Shown: positions 16,217 to 24,941, counted from the first letter of the stretch. The stretch is 35,068 nucleotides of DNA from Megasphaera massiliensis (GCF_000455225.1 NZ_HF954537.1:505710-540777), one strand, 5' to 3'. The notes: generated by a model not told the origin, from the letters alone. A program made the numbers and translations.

Positions 16217-17467
16217 TTATGTTCCTTTCACCTCAGAAGTCTTTATCTCGGCTAAGGCCTGCCGTACGAGTTCCTGCAGTTCTTCATCGAACTCGTAATC
16301 CATGGCTGCTTTTTTATACCATTTTATGGCTTGTTCACGATCTTGTTCGACGCCGGTACCGTGACGATAACAGTTGCCCAACTGACAGGCTGCCCAAGGG
16401 TTGAGGAATTCACGTTCCACCGCTTTTCGATACCAGGCAACGGCTTTTCCATAGTCTTGTTCGACGCCTTCTCCGTGATAATAACAGTTCCCTAAATGAT
16501 ATTGTGCCACATCATAACCTTGGTCGGCTGCTTTTTGGTACCAGGCGGCAGCTTTCCGGTAATCCTGCTCGACGCCCTTCCCTTCATAATAGCAGAGCCC
16601 TAACTGATTCTGCGCACTGTCATGGCCTTGGTCGGCTGACTTTTGGAACCAAGAAAAGGCCTGCTCGTAATCGCTGCCGCACATTTGTCCCAAAGTGAAT
16701 TGTGCGCCGGGACTTCCCAGGTCAACGGCCTCCCGATAGAAATAAGCGTACCATTTAGCATACATCCAGTCCTGCGTAGTCTCATACCGGCCGCAGAAGA
16801 CCTCACCGACATCGTCTCGCCACAACGCAATTTCAGCAGCATCGTCGATCGTATGGAGCCTCAAAAAAAGGGTGAACGGCTCCTGGGAAGAAGAAATCTC
16901 TTTTGCCATCTCGCGATTACAGGGAATATGAACCCGGGTATCGGCCAACAATAAATTTTCAAAGATCGGTCTTGCATAATCGCAAAAAGCCCAAATATAA
17001 AAGGGCAGCCTCTCCGTCTCGGCATCATAGTCATCGGGGACAGCCTTAGCGCAGCCAAAGGGCAGCAAAGGCATGCGGCTGATCCTTTCATCATAGGCTT
17101 CCTCCGTTTCATAAGGAAAGGGATCCCAACAGAGAGGCTGAACGGCAAGCAACTCGTCGCCATGCTTCAGATACACCCGGCTGTAATCACAGCAGACCTC
17201 ATCGTCATACATCATCAACTTTGCCACCAAATCCCCGTCGATGACCGTATCATCGCTCACGCCGGTCACATAAAAAGCTTCGACAGGCGAAAATTGGATA
17301 TCGGGATTATGATCGATATGGTATCGCAAGAAACAGTTGTCCGTATACCCGTCGCCGTCCAGAGGGGGATTAAGAATGGCGCAGCCGATATACACGGGCT
17401 CCATAGCCTTTATCCGCTGCCGGAAGGCACTTGGCGTTTCAAAAACCCGGCGGGACAGGGACGGCAC
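16217..17467 (-). CDS. Sel1-repeat protein with unknown N-terminal region
   Basis: This is about 416 aa. Residues about 245-400 contain four Sel1-like (SLR) repeats, for example [19 protein letters not shown] and [19 protein letters not shown]. These are helical solenoids used for protein-protein contacts. The N-terminal 240 residues are acidic and aromatic-rich and I do not recognise them. There is no signal peptide, so a cytoplasmic role is likely. The start is GTG, inside the 3' end of the preceding gene (29-bp overlap), with no clear ribosome binding site. An in-frame ATG at residue 22 is the alternative. Confidence 0.8.
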   Translation of the reverse strand: MPSLSRRVFETPSAFRQRIKAMEPVYIGCAILNPPLDGDGYTDNCFLRYHIDHNPDIQFSPVEAFYVTGVSDDTVIDGDLVAKLMMYDDEVCCDYSRVYLKHGDELLAVQPLCWDPFPYETEEAYDERISRMPLLPFGCAKAVPDDYDAETERLPFYIWAFCDYARPIFENLLLADTRVHIPCNREMAKEISSSQEPFTLFLRLHTIDDAAEIALWRDDVGEVFCGRYETTQDWMYAKWYAYFYREAVDLGSPGAQFTLGQMCGSDYEQAFSWFQKSADQGHDSAQNQLGLCYYEGKGVEQDYRKAAAWYQKAADQGYDVAQYHLGNCYYHGEGVEQDYGKAVAWYRKAVEREFLNPWAACQLGNCYRHGTGVEQDREQAIKWYKKAAMDYEFDEELQELVRQALAEIKTSEVKGT

Positions 17468-17906
17468 CTGCCGCGACGCATCCAGTGACCTCGGACGGCC
17501 TTTCTCCCTGTTCCAAATAGCGGCTCACAGCGGGGACATCAGCGGGTAAAAAGTCTTCCGGCCTGTAGGATTTCCCCTTATACAGCCCATAGGCTACCGT
17601 CAGGATCAACAACCGGGCCAAGCACGACGGCACATCCCCATCCTCCCGGCCATAGGGCTCGATCATACGGCGAACCTCATGGAAATGGCGGCTCAAGCCT
17701 TGATCCACGAACTGATTTTCTTCTAATTCATTGATGCCCTGAAACAAATTCAGATAGGCAGCCCCTAAATCATGAATCATCCATCTCATGGCCCGGCGCA
17801 TCTCATCCATGGCCTCCTTAGCCTCGGAAGCCTGCTCAGCCCAGACGCAGCAATCATATAAACGGGGGAAATCATGCTCCAAAAAACGAAATCTCGATAC
17901 CGTCAT
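17439..17906 (-). CDS. Unknown protein resembling the N-terminal region of HsdR (DUF4145-like)
   Basis: This is 155 aa. The opening [20 protein letters not shown], followed by a helix with repeated Arg/Ala, resembles the DUF4145-type helical segment at the N-terminus of type I restriction HsdR proteins. The later [13 protein letters not shown] and [12 protein letters not shown] fit that helical layout. The resemblance is by eye and weak. There are no nuclease or helicase motifs. It heads the cluster with the Sel1 and J-domain genes and has the shared promoter element 55 bp upstream. Confidence 0.6.
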   Translation of the reverse strand: MTVSRFRFLEHDFPRLYDCCVWAEQASEAKEAMDEMRRAMRWMIHDLGAAYLNLFQGINELEENQFVDQGLSRHFHEVRRMIEPYGREDGDVPSCLARLLILTVAYGLYKGKSYRPEDFLPADVPAVSRYLEQGERPSEVTGCVAAGAVPVPPGF

Positions 17907-17960
17907 AACCCTATCCTCCCCATTGGCGAATTTTTCACGAATTCCATGGCTGTTATAAGA

Positions 17961-17994
17961 TCAATTATACAGAACCACCACGACAGAATATGTC
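17961..17994 (-). promoter_or_regulatory. Shared promoter/operator element, copy 2
   Basis: On the minus strand GACATATTCTGTC, six variable bases, then GTTCTGTATAATTGA. It matches 12160-12193 at 30 of 34 positions, with the differences confined to the central six bases. Confidence 0.65.
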
Positions 17995-18190
17995 CCTGTC
18001 AAATATTCAGCTTACCTGATAGCCCTTTCTTTACACCCGGTTCAATCGATCATACCTTTCCTATCTGTCATAAAAAGCCTTGCCCCATGAAAAAGCAAAT
18101 CTCAATGTATGCTCCGGAGCGCCTCCATTTAGGACTGACAACCATCATTTCACCCTTCCCCGTGAATCAATAGAATAACCCAAAATATAC

Positions 18191-18237
18191 AAATGCCGGT
18201 ACCGGGCATCACAAAACAGATGCCCGTACCGGCATTT
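18191..18237. terminator. Long hairpin downstream of CRISPR array A
   Basis: AAATGCCGGTAC (18191-18202) and GTACCGGCATTT (18226-18237), with inner GGGCATC/GATGCCC, form a stem of about 19 bp with one bulged C and an 8-nt loop. It lies just past the trailer end of the array. The T-tract is short, so termination is plausible but not certain. Confidence 0.5.
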
Positions 18238-18279
18238 CTCATGCACTCTTCATTTTTGCGCCTAGCAGCATACCGGCCC

Positions 18280-18934
18280 CTATTGATAGAATCCTTTTCC
18301 AAAAAAATGTAACGGTCTTGTTAGTATGGCTGACCAAACTTGTTTGGCGGTTTCAGTCCCCTTACGGGGATTTTGGTAATGTAACGTCGCTGGCTCCGTA
18401 CATTAATCTGGCTCGCGTATTGCGCGTTTCAGTCCCCTTACGGGGATTTTGGTAATGTAACCCTATCTCCCAGTACCCGCTCCCAAAGTGGGTTCACAGG
18501 CGATTTTTTCAAACCTCCGCATTACCTCAACTTATCTCAAGTATACGTTTTCCACCAAGTATTGTCAAACAACCGCAAGATCATCCCGCAAAGCTCCCTA
18601 GGAGCAGCCATAACAGCAGTCCCGAAGATGATAGTACCGTAACCAACATTGCTGTACATCATTAATAAATAGTTTCTACGATTTCAGTCCCCTTGCGGGG
18701 ATTATGGTTCTTAACTCCGGGCTAAGATTCCAGTAACACGAAAGCTGAAAGATGGGTTTCCGTCCCCTTACGGGGATTAAGGTTCTAAACTTCGTTAATG
18801 CTCGTATGGTTCAGGCGCTGCACATTGAGTTTCCGTCCCCTTTCGGGGATTATGGTTCTTAACTCTCCCAGCTTGCAAGGTACTTATTCAAACATATTCG
18901 TTTCCGTCCCCTTACGGGGATTGAGGTTCTTAAC
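18280..18934 (-). CRISPR. CRISPR array A (second repeat family)
   Basis: Clear repeats are at 18350-18385, 18426-18461, 18681-18715, 18756-18790, 18829-18863 and 18900-18934 (35-36 bp), with spacers of about 36-40 bp. A decayed repeat ends at 18313. In the minus direction repeats begin GTTAAGAACC or GTTACATTACC and end GGGGACGGAAAC or GGGGACTGAAAC, giving an ACGGAAAC-type handle. The gap 18462-18680 contains one strongly decayed repeat (about 18614-18641). Repeat variation rises toward low coordinates, so the leader is at 18935. No cas genes are nearby. Confidence 0.93.
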
Positions 18935-19022
18935 AGCACCCCTTACAAATGGCTTAACTACGCCGTCGAAAATGGCATTTGCGGGGCGGATTTTATTTTC
19001 CGCCTTCTTCTGTTTTTTCGCT
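18935..19022 (-). promoter_or_regulatory. Leader of CRISPR array A
   Basis: This 88-bp non-coding segment lies between the DUF4065 stop codon and the first repeat. It is clearly related to 20502-20599, which occupies the same position beside array B (shared GCGGGGCGGATTTTATTTT on the plus strand). Conservation beside two arrays of the same family supports leader function. Confidence 0.75.
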
Positions 19023-19583
19023 TCAAAAATCATCACACGCTGCATTTTCATCCCATTCCTGAGGAAGAACTAGGTATCCGTCTTTATCTCTATACCCTAC
19101 AAAGTCTGTTTCTTTATAAGGAATGGTGAATTTTGGGATGGGCGGCTTACTTGTAAAGAAGGTTTTAATCTCTTCTTTCGATATTTTAGCGTGCTTATCA
19201 CCATTTTTGTGTGCTGCAGTCCATGGTGACTGTACCTGACGCGACAAAGCAACGAGTGCCGATGTAGAAAACTGGCCATAGTAGCTCAAGACATCAAACA
19301 AAACATCTTTTTCCTGTTCAGAAAACGTGTCCTGATATCCAACACCGTCTTTTATCGGTTCTCGTCCAAATTCTTTATAGGTCCGATAGACAGAAGGAAC
19401 CACCGGGCCATAATCCCAAGCTTCCATATCCTCATCAAAAAGAGGCTTTCCTAACTGCCGTAAACATTCTCCCTGTGCAAAATACAGGAGCTTATTCACT
19501 CGCATGTTGGTCATCAAATCGTCTGTGGGGATCGTATTGGCAATATTGATAAAAAACCTTGCCACCTCAATAGCCTGTACCAT
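19023..19583 (-). CDS. Panacea-domain (DUF4065, SocA-like) protein
   Basis: This is 186 aa. The layout fits DUF4065/Panacea: VARFFINIANTIPTDDLMTN, then the characteristic NKLLYFAQGECL, then EAWDYGPVVPSVYRTYKEFG. Family members include SocA, a proteolytic-adaptor antitoxin, and neutralising partners in many toxin-antitoxin pairs. No separate toxin gene is visible next to it. The start at 19581-19583 is set by GGAGGGGAG; the two ATGs further up lie within or before that site. An extended -10 (TGGTATAAT) lies near 19683. It ends exactly where the CRISPR A leader begins. Confidence 0.88.
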   Translation of the reverse strand: MVQAIEVARFFINIANTIPTDDLMTNMRVNKLLYFAQGECLRQLGKPLFDEDMEAWDYGPVVPSVYRTYKEFGREPIKDGVGYQDTFSEQEKDVLFDVLSYYGQFSTSALVALSRQVQSPWTAAHKNGDKHAKISKEEIKTFFTSKPPIPKFTIPYKETDFVGYRDKDGYLVLPQEWDENAACDDF

Positions 19584-19786
19584 GTTCTCCCCTCCTGTTC
19601 GTTCCATCAAGATTCTTTAAACCTTACTAGACCATCATAGATTATAACAAAACACAAGCCATTAACACCTTTTCTAAAGTCATTATACCATTTTTTTAAG
19701 GAGTCACATTACATCCGGGGATTGTGTTTCTTAACGACTGGATGAGTTGCCCGTATGATCCACACCTCGATGAGTTTCCGTCCCCT

Positions 19787-19830
19787 ATTTATTAGCTCCT
19801 TTCTTACCAAGAAAGGAGTCCAAGTAGGTC
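19787..19830. repeat. Palindromic insertion in a CRISPR repeat, copy 1
   Basis: 44 bp replace the two or three loop bases of the repeat. The core is CTCCTTTCTT-ACC-AAGAAAGGAG, a perfect 10-bp inverted repeat. Confidence 0.8.
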
Positions 19831-19986
19831 CGGGAATTATGGTTCTTAACATCAAAAAGAGCGAACGGACAACCGTGCGCGTCCATATGGGGTTTCCGTC
19901 CCCTTACGAGGTTTAAGGTTTTAATGATGAAAGCTTCCCAGTGGTCGTAGACTTGGCAGCGCGGGTTCCGTCCCCTTGCGGGGATT

Positions 19987-20023
19987 CGCTGCATTAGATT
20001 CTTTCTCACAAAGAAAGGAGTAT
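19987..20023. repeat. Palindromic insertion in a CRISPR repeat, copy 2
   Basis: 37 bp lie between the repeat half ending GGGGATT and the final TTAAC. The core TTCTTTCTCACAAAGAAAGGAG is related to copies 1 and 3, with one arm degenerate. Confidence 0.75.
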
Positions 20024-20447
20024 TTAACTCGGCGGCGTGTTGTCACCCTTTCCCAATGTGTGACGAGTTTCCGTCCCCTTTCGGGGATTCAGGTTCTAAA
20101 CACAGGAACGAGACAGTTTATGACGCCGCTCAAAATCGGTTTCCGTCCCCTTTCGGGGTTTTAGGTAATTAACGTTCGGTCACGAAGTAGAAGTATGGGT
20201 TTCTCCGTATAAGTTTCCGTCCCCTTGCGAGGATTGTGTTTCTTAACGTCGGAACTTTGTTCCGTCAAAGGTATCAAGACTGAATAGTTTCCGTCCCCTT
20301 TCGGGGTTTAAGGTAATTAACCTTGATATAATATAATCAAGGTAAGGGACAGAAAGTTTCCGTCCCCTTTCGGGGATTATGGGTCTAAACTGTATTCCAA
20401 AAGGAGGAATAATAATGTTAATAAAGTTTCCGTCCCCTTGCGGGGTT

Positions 20448-20495
20448 CCTTACATAAACTCCTTTCTCACCAAGAAAGGAGCTTGTTCAATCGTC
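20448..20495. repeat. Palindromic insertion in a CRISPR repeat, copy 3
   Basis: 48 bp split the leader-proximal repeat of array B. The core CTCCTTTCTC-ACC-AAGAAAGGAG is nearly identical to copy 1, and the sequences outside the core differ. Confidence 0.8.
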
Positions 20496-20501
20496 CTTAA
20501 C

Positions 20502-20599
20502 AGCCTCTTACAAATGACTTCGTTACACCATCGAAAAGGCCATTTGCGGGGCGGATTTTATTTTTCGGCTGTTTTCTGCTTTTTCGCTGAAATTAGCTT
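20502..20599 (-). promoter_or_regulatory. Leader of CRISPR array B
   Basis: This 98-bp non-coding segment is homologous to the array A leader, and like it lies between the 3' end of a DUF4065 reading frame and the first repeat. Confidence 0.75.
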
Positions 20600-20640
20600 T
20601 CAAAAATCCTCAAAGGCTGCCATTTCATCACATCGGGGCT
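20600..20640 (-). pseudogene. 3' relic of a second DUF4065 (Panacea) gene
   Basis: The minus strand encodes DEMAAFEDF then stop, matching DENAACDDF then stop of the intact gene at 19023, at the same distance from the repeat-family leader. The rest of the gene is missing. A TGGTATAAT extended -10, like that of the intact gene, remains near 20680. Confidence 0.65.
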
Positions 20641-20796
20641 AAATGGTATAAAATCCATGAATCTATTCATATTATACCATATTTTTGAAGTCCCTTGTCG
20701 TATATTGAAATACTTTCCGACGATGCCGTCGCTATGAAGCACTTTTCTTTAAAAGTTCTCCCTGAAAAAGAGGTCCTCCCGACATTTGTCCAAGCG

Positions 20797-20830
20797 AAAA
20801 AAGAGACTCGCCCATCAAAAGGCAAGTCTC
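20797..20830 (-). terminator. Intrinsic terminator
   Basis: On the minus strand GAGACTTGCC and GGCGAGTCTC form a stem with one mismatch, followed by six T. It lies 19 bp after the 88-aa gene and is related in sequence to the terminator at 12273. Confidence 0.8.
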
Positions 20831-20848
20831 CTGTATTCCCCACCATCC

Positions 20849-21115
20849 CTACTTAGGAATGGCAATATGATATTGTTCATTCATGGCCGGATCGGGCTGG
20901 ATCTCAATTTTGATGTTCCGTGAGATAAGGCCGTGTTTATAGAGGGTCCGGCTGATATTCCCACCCATATACATAGGATGAGGCCAGTTATCGCGGTTAT
21001 CTCCTTTGGGCACGCGAAGGACCATTTCGGTTTTGCCTTCACGGTCAGCCGCTTGAATCTGTTCAATCAAGTTATAATCGATTTCATAGCAAATAGACGG
21101 CAGCACATATTTCAA
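20849..21115 (-). CDS. Small protein of unknown function
   Basis: This 88-aa, mixed alpha/beta-looking soluble protein is not recognised (MKYVLPSICYEIDYNLIEQI at the start, KIEIQPDPAMNEQYHIAI near the end). There is no signal peptide or membrane segment. It lies 42 bp after the polytopic membrane protein gene on the same strand and before a terminator, so it is probably the last gene of that transcript. Confidence 0.6.
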   Translation of the reverse strand: MKYVLPSICYEIDYNLIEQIQAADREGKTEMVLRVPKGDNRDNWPHPMYMGGNISRTLYKHGLISRNIKIEIQPDPAMNEQYHIAIPK

Positions 21116-21157
21116 TATAATCTGCCCATTCCTCTTTATTCACAGGCTACTCATCAA

Positions 21158-22513
21158 TTACTTATTTTCTACACGAACACTTTGAATAGTCCGCAATCCA
21201 AAATACTTGGCAACACCTGTATTTAGCCAATGCTTGTTTTGATTCTTTGGCTTAATATCATCTAATCCATAAGTAGCACAGAATTTATTTTTAGGAAAAA
21301 TTGGATTTACATAGACATCTAGATTTCCTTTATCTTTTTCTATTTTTATTATCTTTTGATTGTCATTCCATTGAGCTGCATAATCATTAATCCCGTTTTT
21401 TGCGTCACTATAAAAAGTAATACAGCCCAAGAAGAGGATACACATTATCAAAAATTTTATTTTCCGGATTTCCAGAGTCTGATTCCATTGTTCATAGAGA
21501 ATGCCTGAAGCAATGATCATCAGCATAACCGGGCCGAAAAAGACCCTATGATCAATTCTCCCTATTACACTAAAGGCAATCGAAGAAATAACAGCTCCTA
21601 AAAAGATAATAATGGCAGTTTCTTTTTTTATTTTTATACTACCAACTAATAATATGACAAAAAGAATAACTAGAAATAGCGTAGCTGCAGGATCGAATAA
21701 TGCCCAGATATTTTTCAATACCATATTAGCTATATGGAAAGGTGAATGTGAATGCTTTTCAAAAGCAAATCGAACGAAGTTTCCCGGAGCTAACCATAGT
21801 ACTAAAGATCCTAAAACAAGCCCAATCCCCCCGGCATAAGCAAAGCTAGGAATCTTTTTAAGTTTCGATCTGTAGATATACATATATCCAGCAACTATCG
21901 CAACTAAGCCAACCGAAACATTTTCATTAGACCATCCAGCAAAAATTCCTAGAACAAAAACAAAACATATACTAATAGGATGATTAATTTTTTCATCTAG
22001 GTTAACCTGGTAACTTCTCCATATTCCTAGAAACAGTAAAGGCAAAAGAGACGCCCACATATAATTTGCCGATCCAGAAATCCAGAGAATGTCCTGCCCA
22101 AATGCAGGAAGGCAGAGAAGCAAGGAAAAATGAATAAAAACAAGTATAACCGGATCAAATTTCCATTTTCCCAGAATATTCCATTGCATTAATACTAATA
22201 AAATCATGTAGCCAATAGTATTGATAATATCAAAAATATTTTTAGGAATCATTAAAAATGCCTGAGCAAATATTTCTCCCCATACGCGACCACCCCAATG
22301 AAGGTAAAAGTTTTTCCCATGCTGAAACATATCATTCAACCCCTGCATATTCATCGCAGCTTGAGATTTAAGTAAATCATCTACTACCCACGGAGTAGGT
22401 CTATTTAACTTAAACATCATTACTGAAATTAAAATGAACAGAATGATATAAGTTACCCTCCTTATAAAATCATTCCCGTCAATTTTATTTTCAAATGTTT
22501 CATTAATTCGCAC
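21158..22513 (-). CDS. Polytopic membrane protein, DUF6056-like / GT-C-like
   Basis: This is 451 aa with about ten or more hydrophobic segments. An extracytoplasmic-type loop after the first helix contains TPWVVDDLLKSQAAMNMQGL, an acidic pair in the position where GT-C glycosyltransferases carry catalytic acids. The family resembles DUF6056 proteins of cell-surface glycan loci, from memory. Together with the GtrB-like gene directly upstream it may transfer a lipid-linked sugar outside the membrane. The GTG start is preceded by AGGAGG 10 bp upstream. It is more AT-rich than the neighbouring glycosyltransferase, suggesting separate origins. Confidence 0.7.
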   Translation of the reverse strand: MRINETFENKIDGNDFIRRVTYIILFILISVMMFKLNRPTPWVVDDLLKSQAAMNMQGLNDMFQHGKNFYLHWGGRVWGEIFAQAFLMIPKNIFDIINTIGYMILLVLMQWNILGKWKFDPVILVFIHFSLLLCLPAFGQDILWISGSANYMWASLLPLLFLGIWRSYQVNLDEKINHPISICFVFVLGIFAGWSNENVSVGLVAIVAGYMYIYRSKLKKIPSFAYAGGIGLVLGSLVLWLAPGNFVRFAFEKHSHSPFHIANMVLKNIWALFDPAATLFLVILFVILLVGSIKIKKETAIIIFLGAVISSIAFSVIGRIDHRVFFGPVMLMIIASGILYEQWNQTLEIRKIKFLIMCILFLGCITFYSDAKNGINDYAAQWNDNQKIIKIEKDKGNLDVYVNPIFPKNKFCATYGLDDIKPKNQNKHWLNTGVAKYFGLRTIQSVRVENK

Positions 22514-22624
22514 TATTCTCGTTCCTCCTGTTCAATGCCTTATCTAAAACTATAAACTAAAAATTCGATAATTTTTCTTTATAGGAATTCATTTAGCTAC
22601 CTTATTACAGCTATAAAATTGGAA

Positions 22625-23641
22625 TTACTTGCTGTATTTACAAACGTCCCTAACCTTATCCTGATTCATGACCCGGTCACCATTGACGTCCTGCACCAAA
22701 TAAAGAGGCCGGAATTTGCTTTCATTGAAGACTCGTCCCAGGTATTCCCCAATGATGCCCAGGAAGGAGAGCTGGACGCCGCCGATGAAGAGGATGATTG
22801 AAATGAGGGACGGATAGCCCGGCACGTCTTCGCCAAAAAGAATCGTCCGACCGATAATAAACAACATGTAGATCATGGCAATAAAGGCCAGGAAAATACC
22901 GACATAGGTTGCAGCCCGCAAGGGCGCCGTGGTAAAGCTGGTAATGCCTTCGATGGCCAAGTTGAGGAGTTTCCAATAGTTCCATTTCGTCTTGCCGGCA
23001 GCCCGGGCGTCACGGTCAAAGAGGATTTCCTTCTTTTCAAAGCCAATCCAGCTGAAAAGGCCTTTATTGTATCGCTGAGATTCACGCATCATCCGCAGGG
23101 CGTTCAAACACTGGCGGTCGAGGAGGCGAAAATCACCGACGTCACGCTGCATGGGCGCATTAGACAGTTTCTGAAGGATCGTATAAAAGGCATGGGACGA
23201 CCATTTCTTGAAAAAGGTTTCCCCGGCACGGCTGCGCCGTTTAGCACTGACGTCCTGATAGCCCTGTTCCCACCAATGAATCAGTTCGGGGATGAGTTCC
23301 GGAGGATCCTGCAAATCGGCATCCATGATGATGGCCGCATCACCGGTCAAATAATCGATACCCGCCGTCATAGCGATTTCCTTGCCGAAATTACGGGACA
23401 AATTGACGTACGACACGCGGTCATCCTTCTCCCGCAGCTCGTGCATGATCGAGAGGGTCCCGTCCTTGCTGCCATCATTGACAAACATAAACTGGAAATC
23501 ATAAGACGGAATCCCGTCAATGACAGCTGCCGTACGACGATAAAACTCCCGCAAAACCGCCTCTTCATTGTAACAAGGCACTAAAATTGAAATCAATAAT
23601 TTTCCATTGCGTTCATCCAACTCATTCATTTCTTCAGCCAC
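22625..23641 (-). CDS. GtrB/DPM1-like polyprenol-phosphate glycosyltransferase (GT2)
   Basis: This is 338 aa. The N-terminal GT2 domain has ISILVPCYNEEAVLREFY, VNDGSKDGT (nucleotide binding) and IIMDADLQDPPELIPEL (DxD-like). Two C-terminal transmembrane helices follow (VGIFLAFIAMIYMLFIIG and LISIILFIGGVQLSFLGII, with GEYLGRV). Such enzymes load a sugar onto undecaprenyl phosphate at the inner membrane face for flipping and transfer. The start is GTG, with AGGAAAGGG 8 bp upstream. Confidence 0.9.
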   Translation of the reverse strand: MAEEMNELDERNGKLLISILVPCYNEEAVLREFYRRTAAVIDGIPSYDFQFMFVNDGSKDGTLSIMHELREKDDRVSYVNLSRNFGKEIAMTAGIDYLTGDAAIIMDADLQDPPELIPELIHWWEQGYQDVSAKRRSRAGETFFKKWSSHAFYTILQKLSNAPMQRDVGDFRLLDRQCLNALRMMRESQRYNKGLFSWIGFEKKEILFDRDARAAGKTKWNYWKLLNLAIEGITSFTTAPLRAATYVGIFLAFIAMIYMLFIIGRTILFGEDVPGYPSLISIILFIGGVQLSFLGIIGEYLGRVFNESKFRPLYLVQDVNGDRVMNQDKVRDVCKYSK

Positions 23642-23690
23642 TTATTGCACCCTTTCCTAATCGATACTTCCTCATCAGTCAAAATCCGGT

Positions 23691-23721
23691 AAAAAGCGAG
23701 TTCTACGGCATAGAACTCGCT
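23691..23721 (-). terminator. Intrinsic terminator after glf
   Basis: On the minus strand an 11-bp perfect stem (AGCGAGTTCTA with TAGAACTCGCT) has a 5-nt loop and is followed by TTTT. It separates glf from the GT2 gene. Confidence 0.85.
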
Positions 23722-23751
23722 TTCGCCTTCATAAAAAATTTACACCGTCAA

Positions 23752-24852
23752 TTATCGTCCCAAGACCTTATCGGCCATCTTCAAAGCACTTTCGACGGTG
23801 TCGTCCATATCGTAATACTTATACTCTGCCAGGCGGCCGCCGAAGATGACGTTCTGCTCTTTTTCGGCAAGGGCGGCATACTTTGCATAGAGTGCCTGAT
23901 TGGGCGCATCATTGATCGGATAGTAGGCTTCCTGGCCCGGTTCCCAGTCGGCCGGATATTCTTTGGTTACATAGGTTACGGGCTGGGTCCCGAATTCAAA
24001 GTGCTTGTGCTCAAGGATACGCGTATACGGCGTTTCCGCATCGGTATAGTTCATGACAGCCACACCCTGATGGTTTTCTTCTTCCAAGCGCTCCGTTTCA
24101 AAGCGAAGGCCGCGATATTCTAAACGGCCGAGCTGATAGCCGAAGTATTCATCGATGGGACCTGTATAGACGATGTTTTTGGCAATGCCTTCATAGTCGC
24201 TGCGCGAGGCATTATAATCGACGCCGGTCCGGACTTCAATGCCTTCTAAGAGTCCCTTGATGAGGACATTATAGCCGCCGATGGGAATGCCCTGATAGCG
24301 GTCATTGAAATAGTTGTTGTCAAAGGTATAGCGTACGGGCAGGCGTTTGATGATGAAAGACGGAATTTCGGTGCAGGGCCGTCCCCACTGCTTTTCCGTG
24401 TAGCCTTTGATGAGTTTCGTATAGATATCCGTTCCGATGAGGGAAATAGCCTGTTCTTCGAGGTTCTGAGGATCCGTGATTCCTGCTTCTTCCCGCTGCT
24501 GAGCAATCTTGGCCGCCGCTTCTTTCGGCGTGCGGACGCCCCACATCTTGGTGAAGGTATTCATATTAAAGGGAAGGTTGTACAATTCCCCCTTATAATT
24601 GGCCACCGGCGAATTGACGTAATGATTGAATTCCACGAACTGATTGACATAGTCCCACACGACCTTATTCGACGTATGGAAAATATGAGCGCCGTACTTG
24701 TGAATGTGAATGCCGTCCTTTTCCTCACAGTACACATTGCCGCCGACATAGTCGCGCCGTTCCAAAACAAGGCAAGACTTCCCGGCATTCGTCATCTCCC
24801 GGGCAAAAACAGCCCCAAACAAACCGCTGCCAACAATCAGATAATCATACAT
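23752..24852 (-). CDS. glf: UDP-galactopyranose mutase
   Basis: This 366-aa flavoenzyme converts UDP-galactopyranose to UDP-galactofuranose in the cytoplasm for galactofuranose-containing surface glycans. The FAD-binding VGSGLFGAVFAREM motif, LERRDYVGGNVYC, HKYGAHIFHTSNKVVWDYV and the TEKQWGRP segment are diagnostic. The length is typical. The ATG follows AGGAGG at good spacing. Confidence 0.96.
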   Translation of the reverse strand: MYDYLIVGSGLFGAVFAREMTNAGKSCLVLERRDYVGGNVYCEEKDGIHIHKYGAHIFHTSNKVVWDYVNQFVEFNHYVNSPVANYKGELYNLPFNMNTFTKMWGVRTPKEAAAKIAQQREEAGITDPQNLEEQAISLIGTDIYTKLIKGYTEKQWGRPCTEIPSFIIKRLPVRYTFDNNYFNDRYQGIPIGGYNVLIKGLLEGIEVRTGVDYNASRSDYEGIAKNIVYTGPIDEYFGYQLGRLEYRGLRFETERLEEENHQGVAVMNYTDAETPYTRILEHKHFEFGTQPVTYVTKEYPADWEPGQEAYYPINDAPNQALYAKYAALAEKEQNVIFGGRLAEYKYYDMDDTVESALKMADKVLGR

Positions 24853-24890
24853 AAAGCAAACCTCCTGTAAAAATACCGCATAATGATTTT

Positions 24891-24924
24891 ATTATACCAT
24901 ATGGCCCATTATCTAACCACCGAC
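24891..24924 (-). promoter_or_regulatory. Probable glf promoter
   Basis: On the minus strand TATGGTATAAT gives an extended -10 (TATAAT at 24891-24896), with a weak -35 about 17 bp upstream. Confidence 0.5.
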
Positions 24925-24941
24925 CATTTATCGGATAAACG

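Larger units (their letters stand above)
19701..20501 (-). CRISPR. CRISPR array B, about 11 repeats, three interrupted
   Basis: Intact or near-intact repeats of 34-35 bp are at 19892-19925, 20067-20101, 20139-20173, 20213-20247, 20287-20321 and 20356-20390. A truncated repeat ends at 19735. Repeats at 19774-19850, 19964-20028 and 20426-20501 are split by insertions. Spacers are 34-41 bp. In the minus direction repeats run from GTTAAGAACC or GTTAATTACC to GGGGACGGAAAC, the same family as array A. The leader side is 20502. Confidence 0.93.

Noticed and set aside
18462-18680. A second, independent leader inside array A
   Set aside because: It shows no similarity to the two homologous leaders; only a decayed repeat near 18614-18641 is recognisable.
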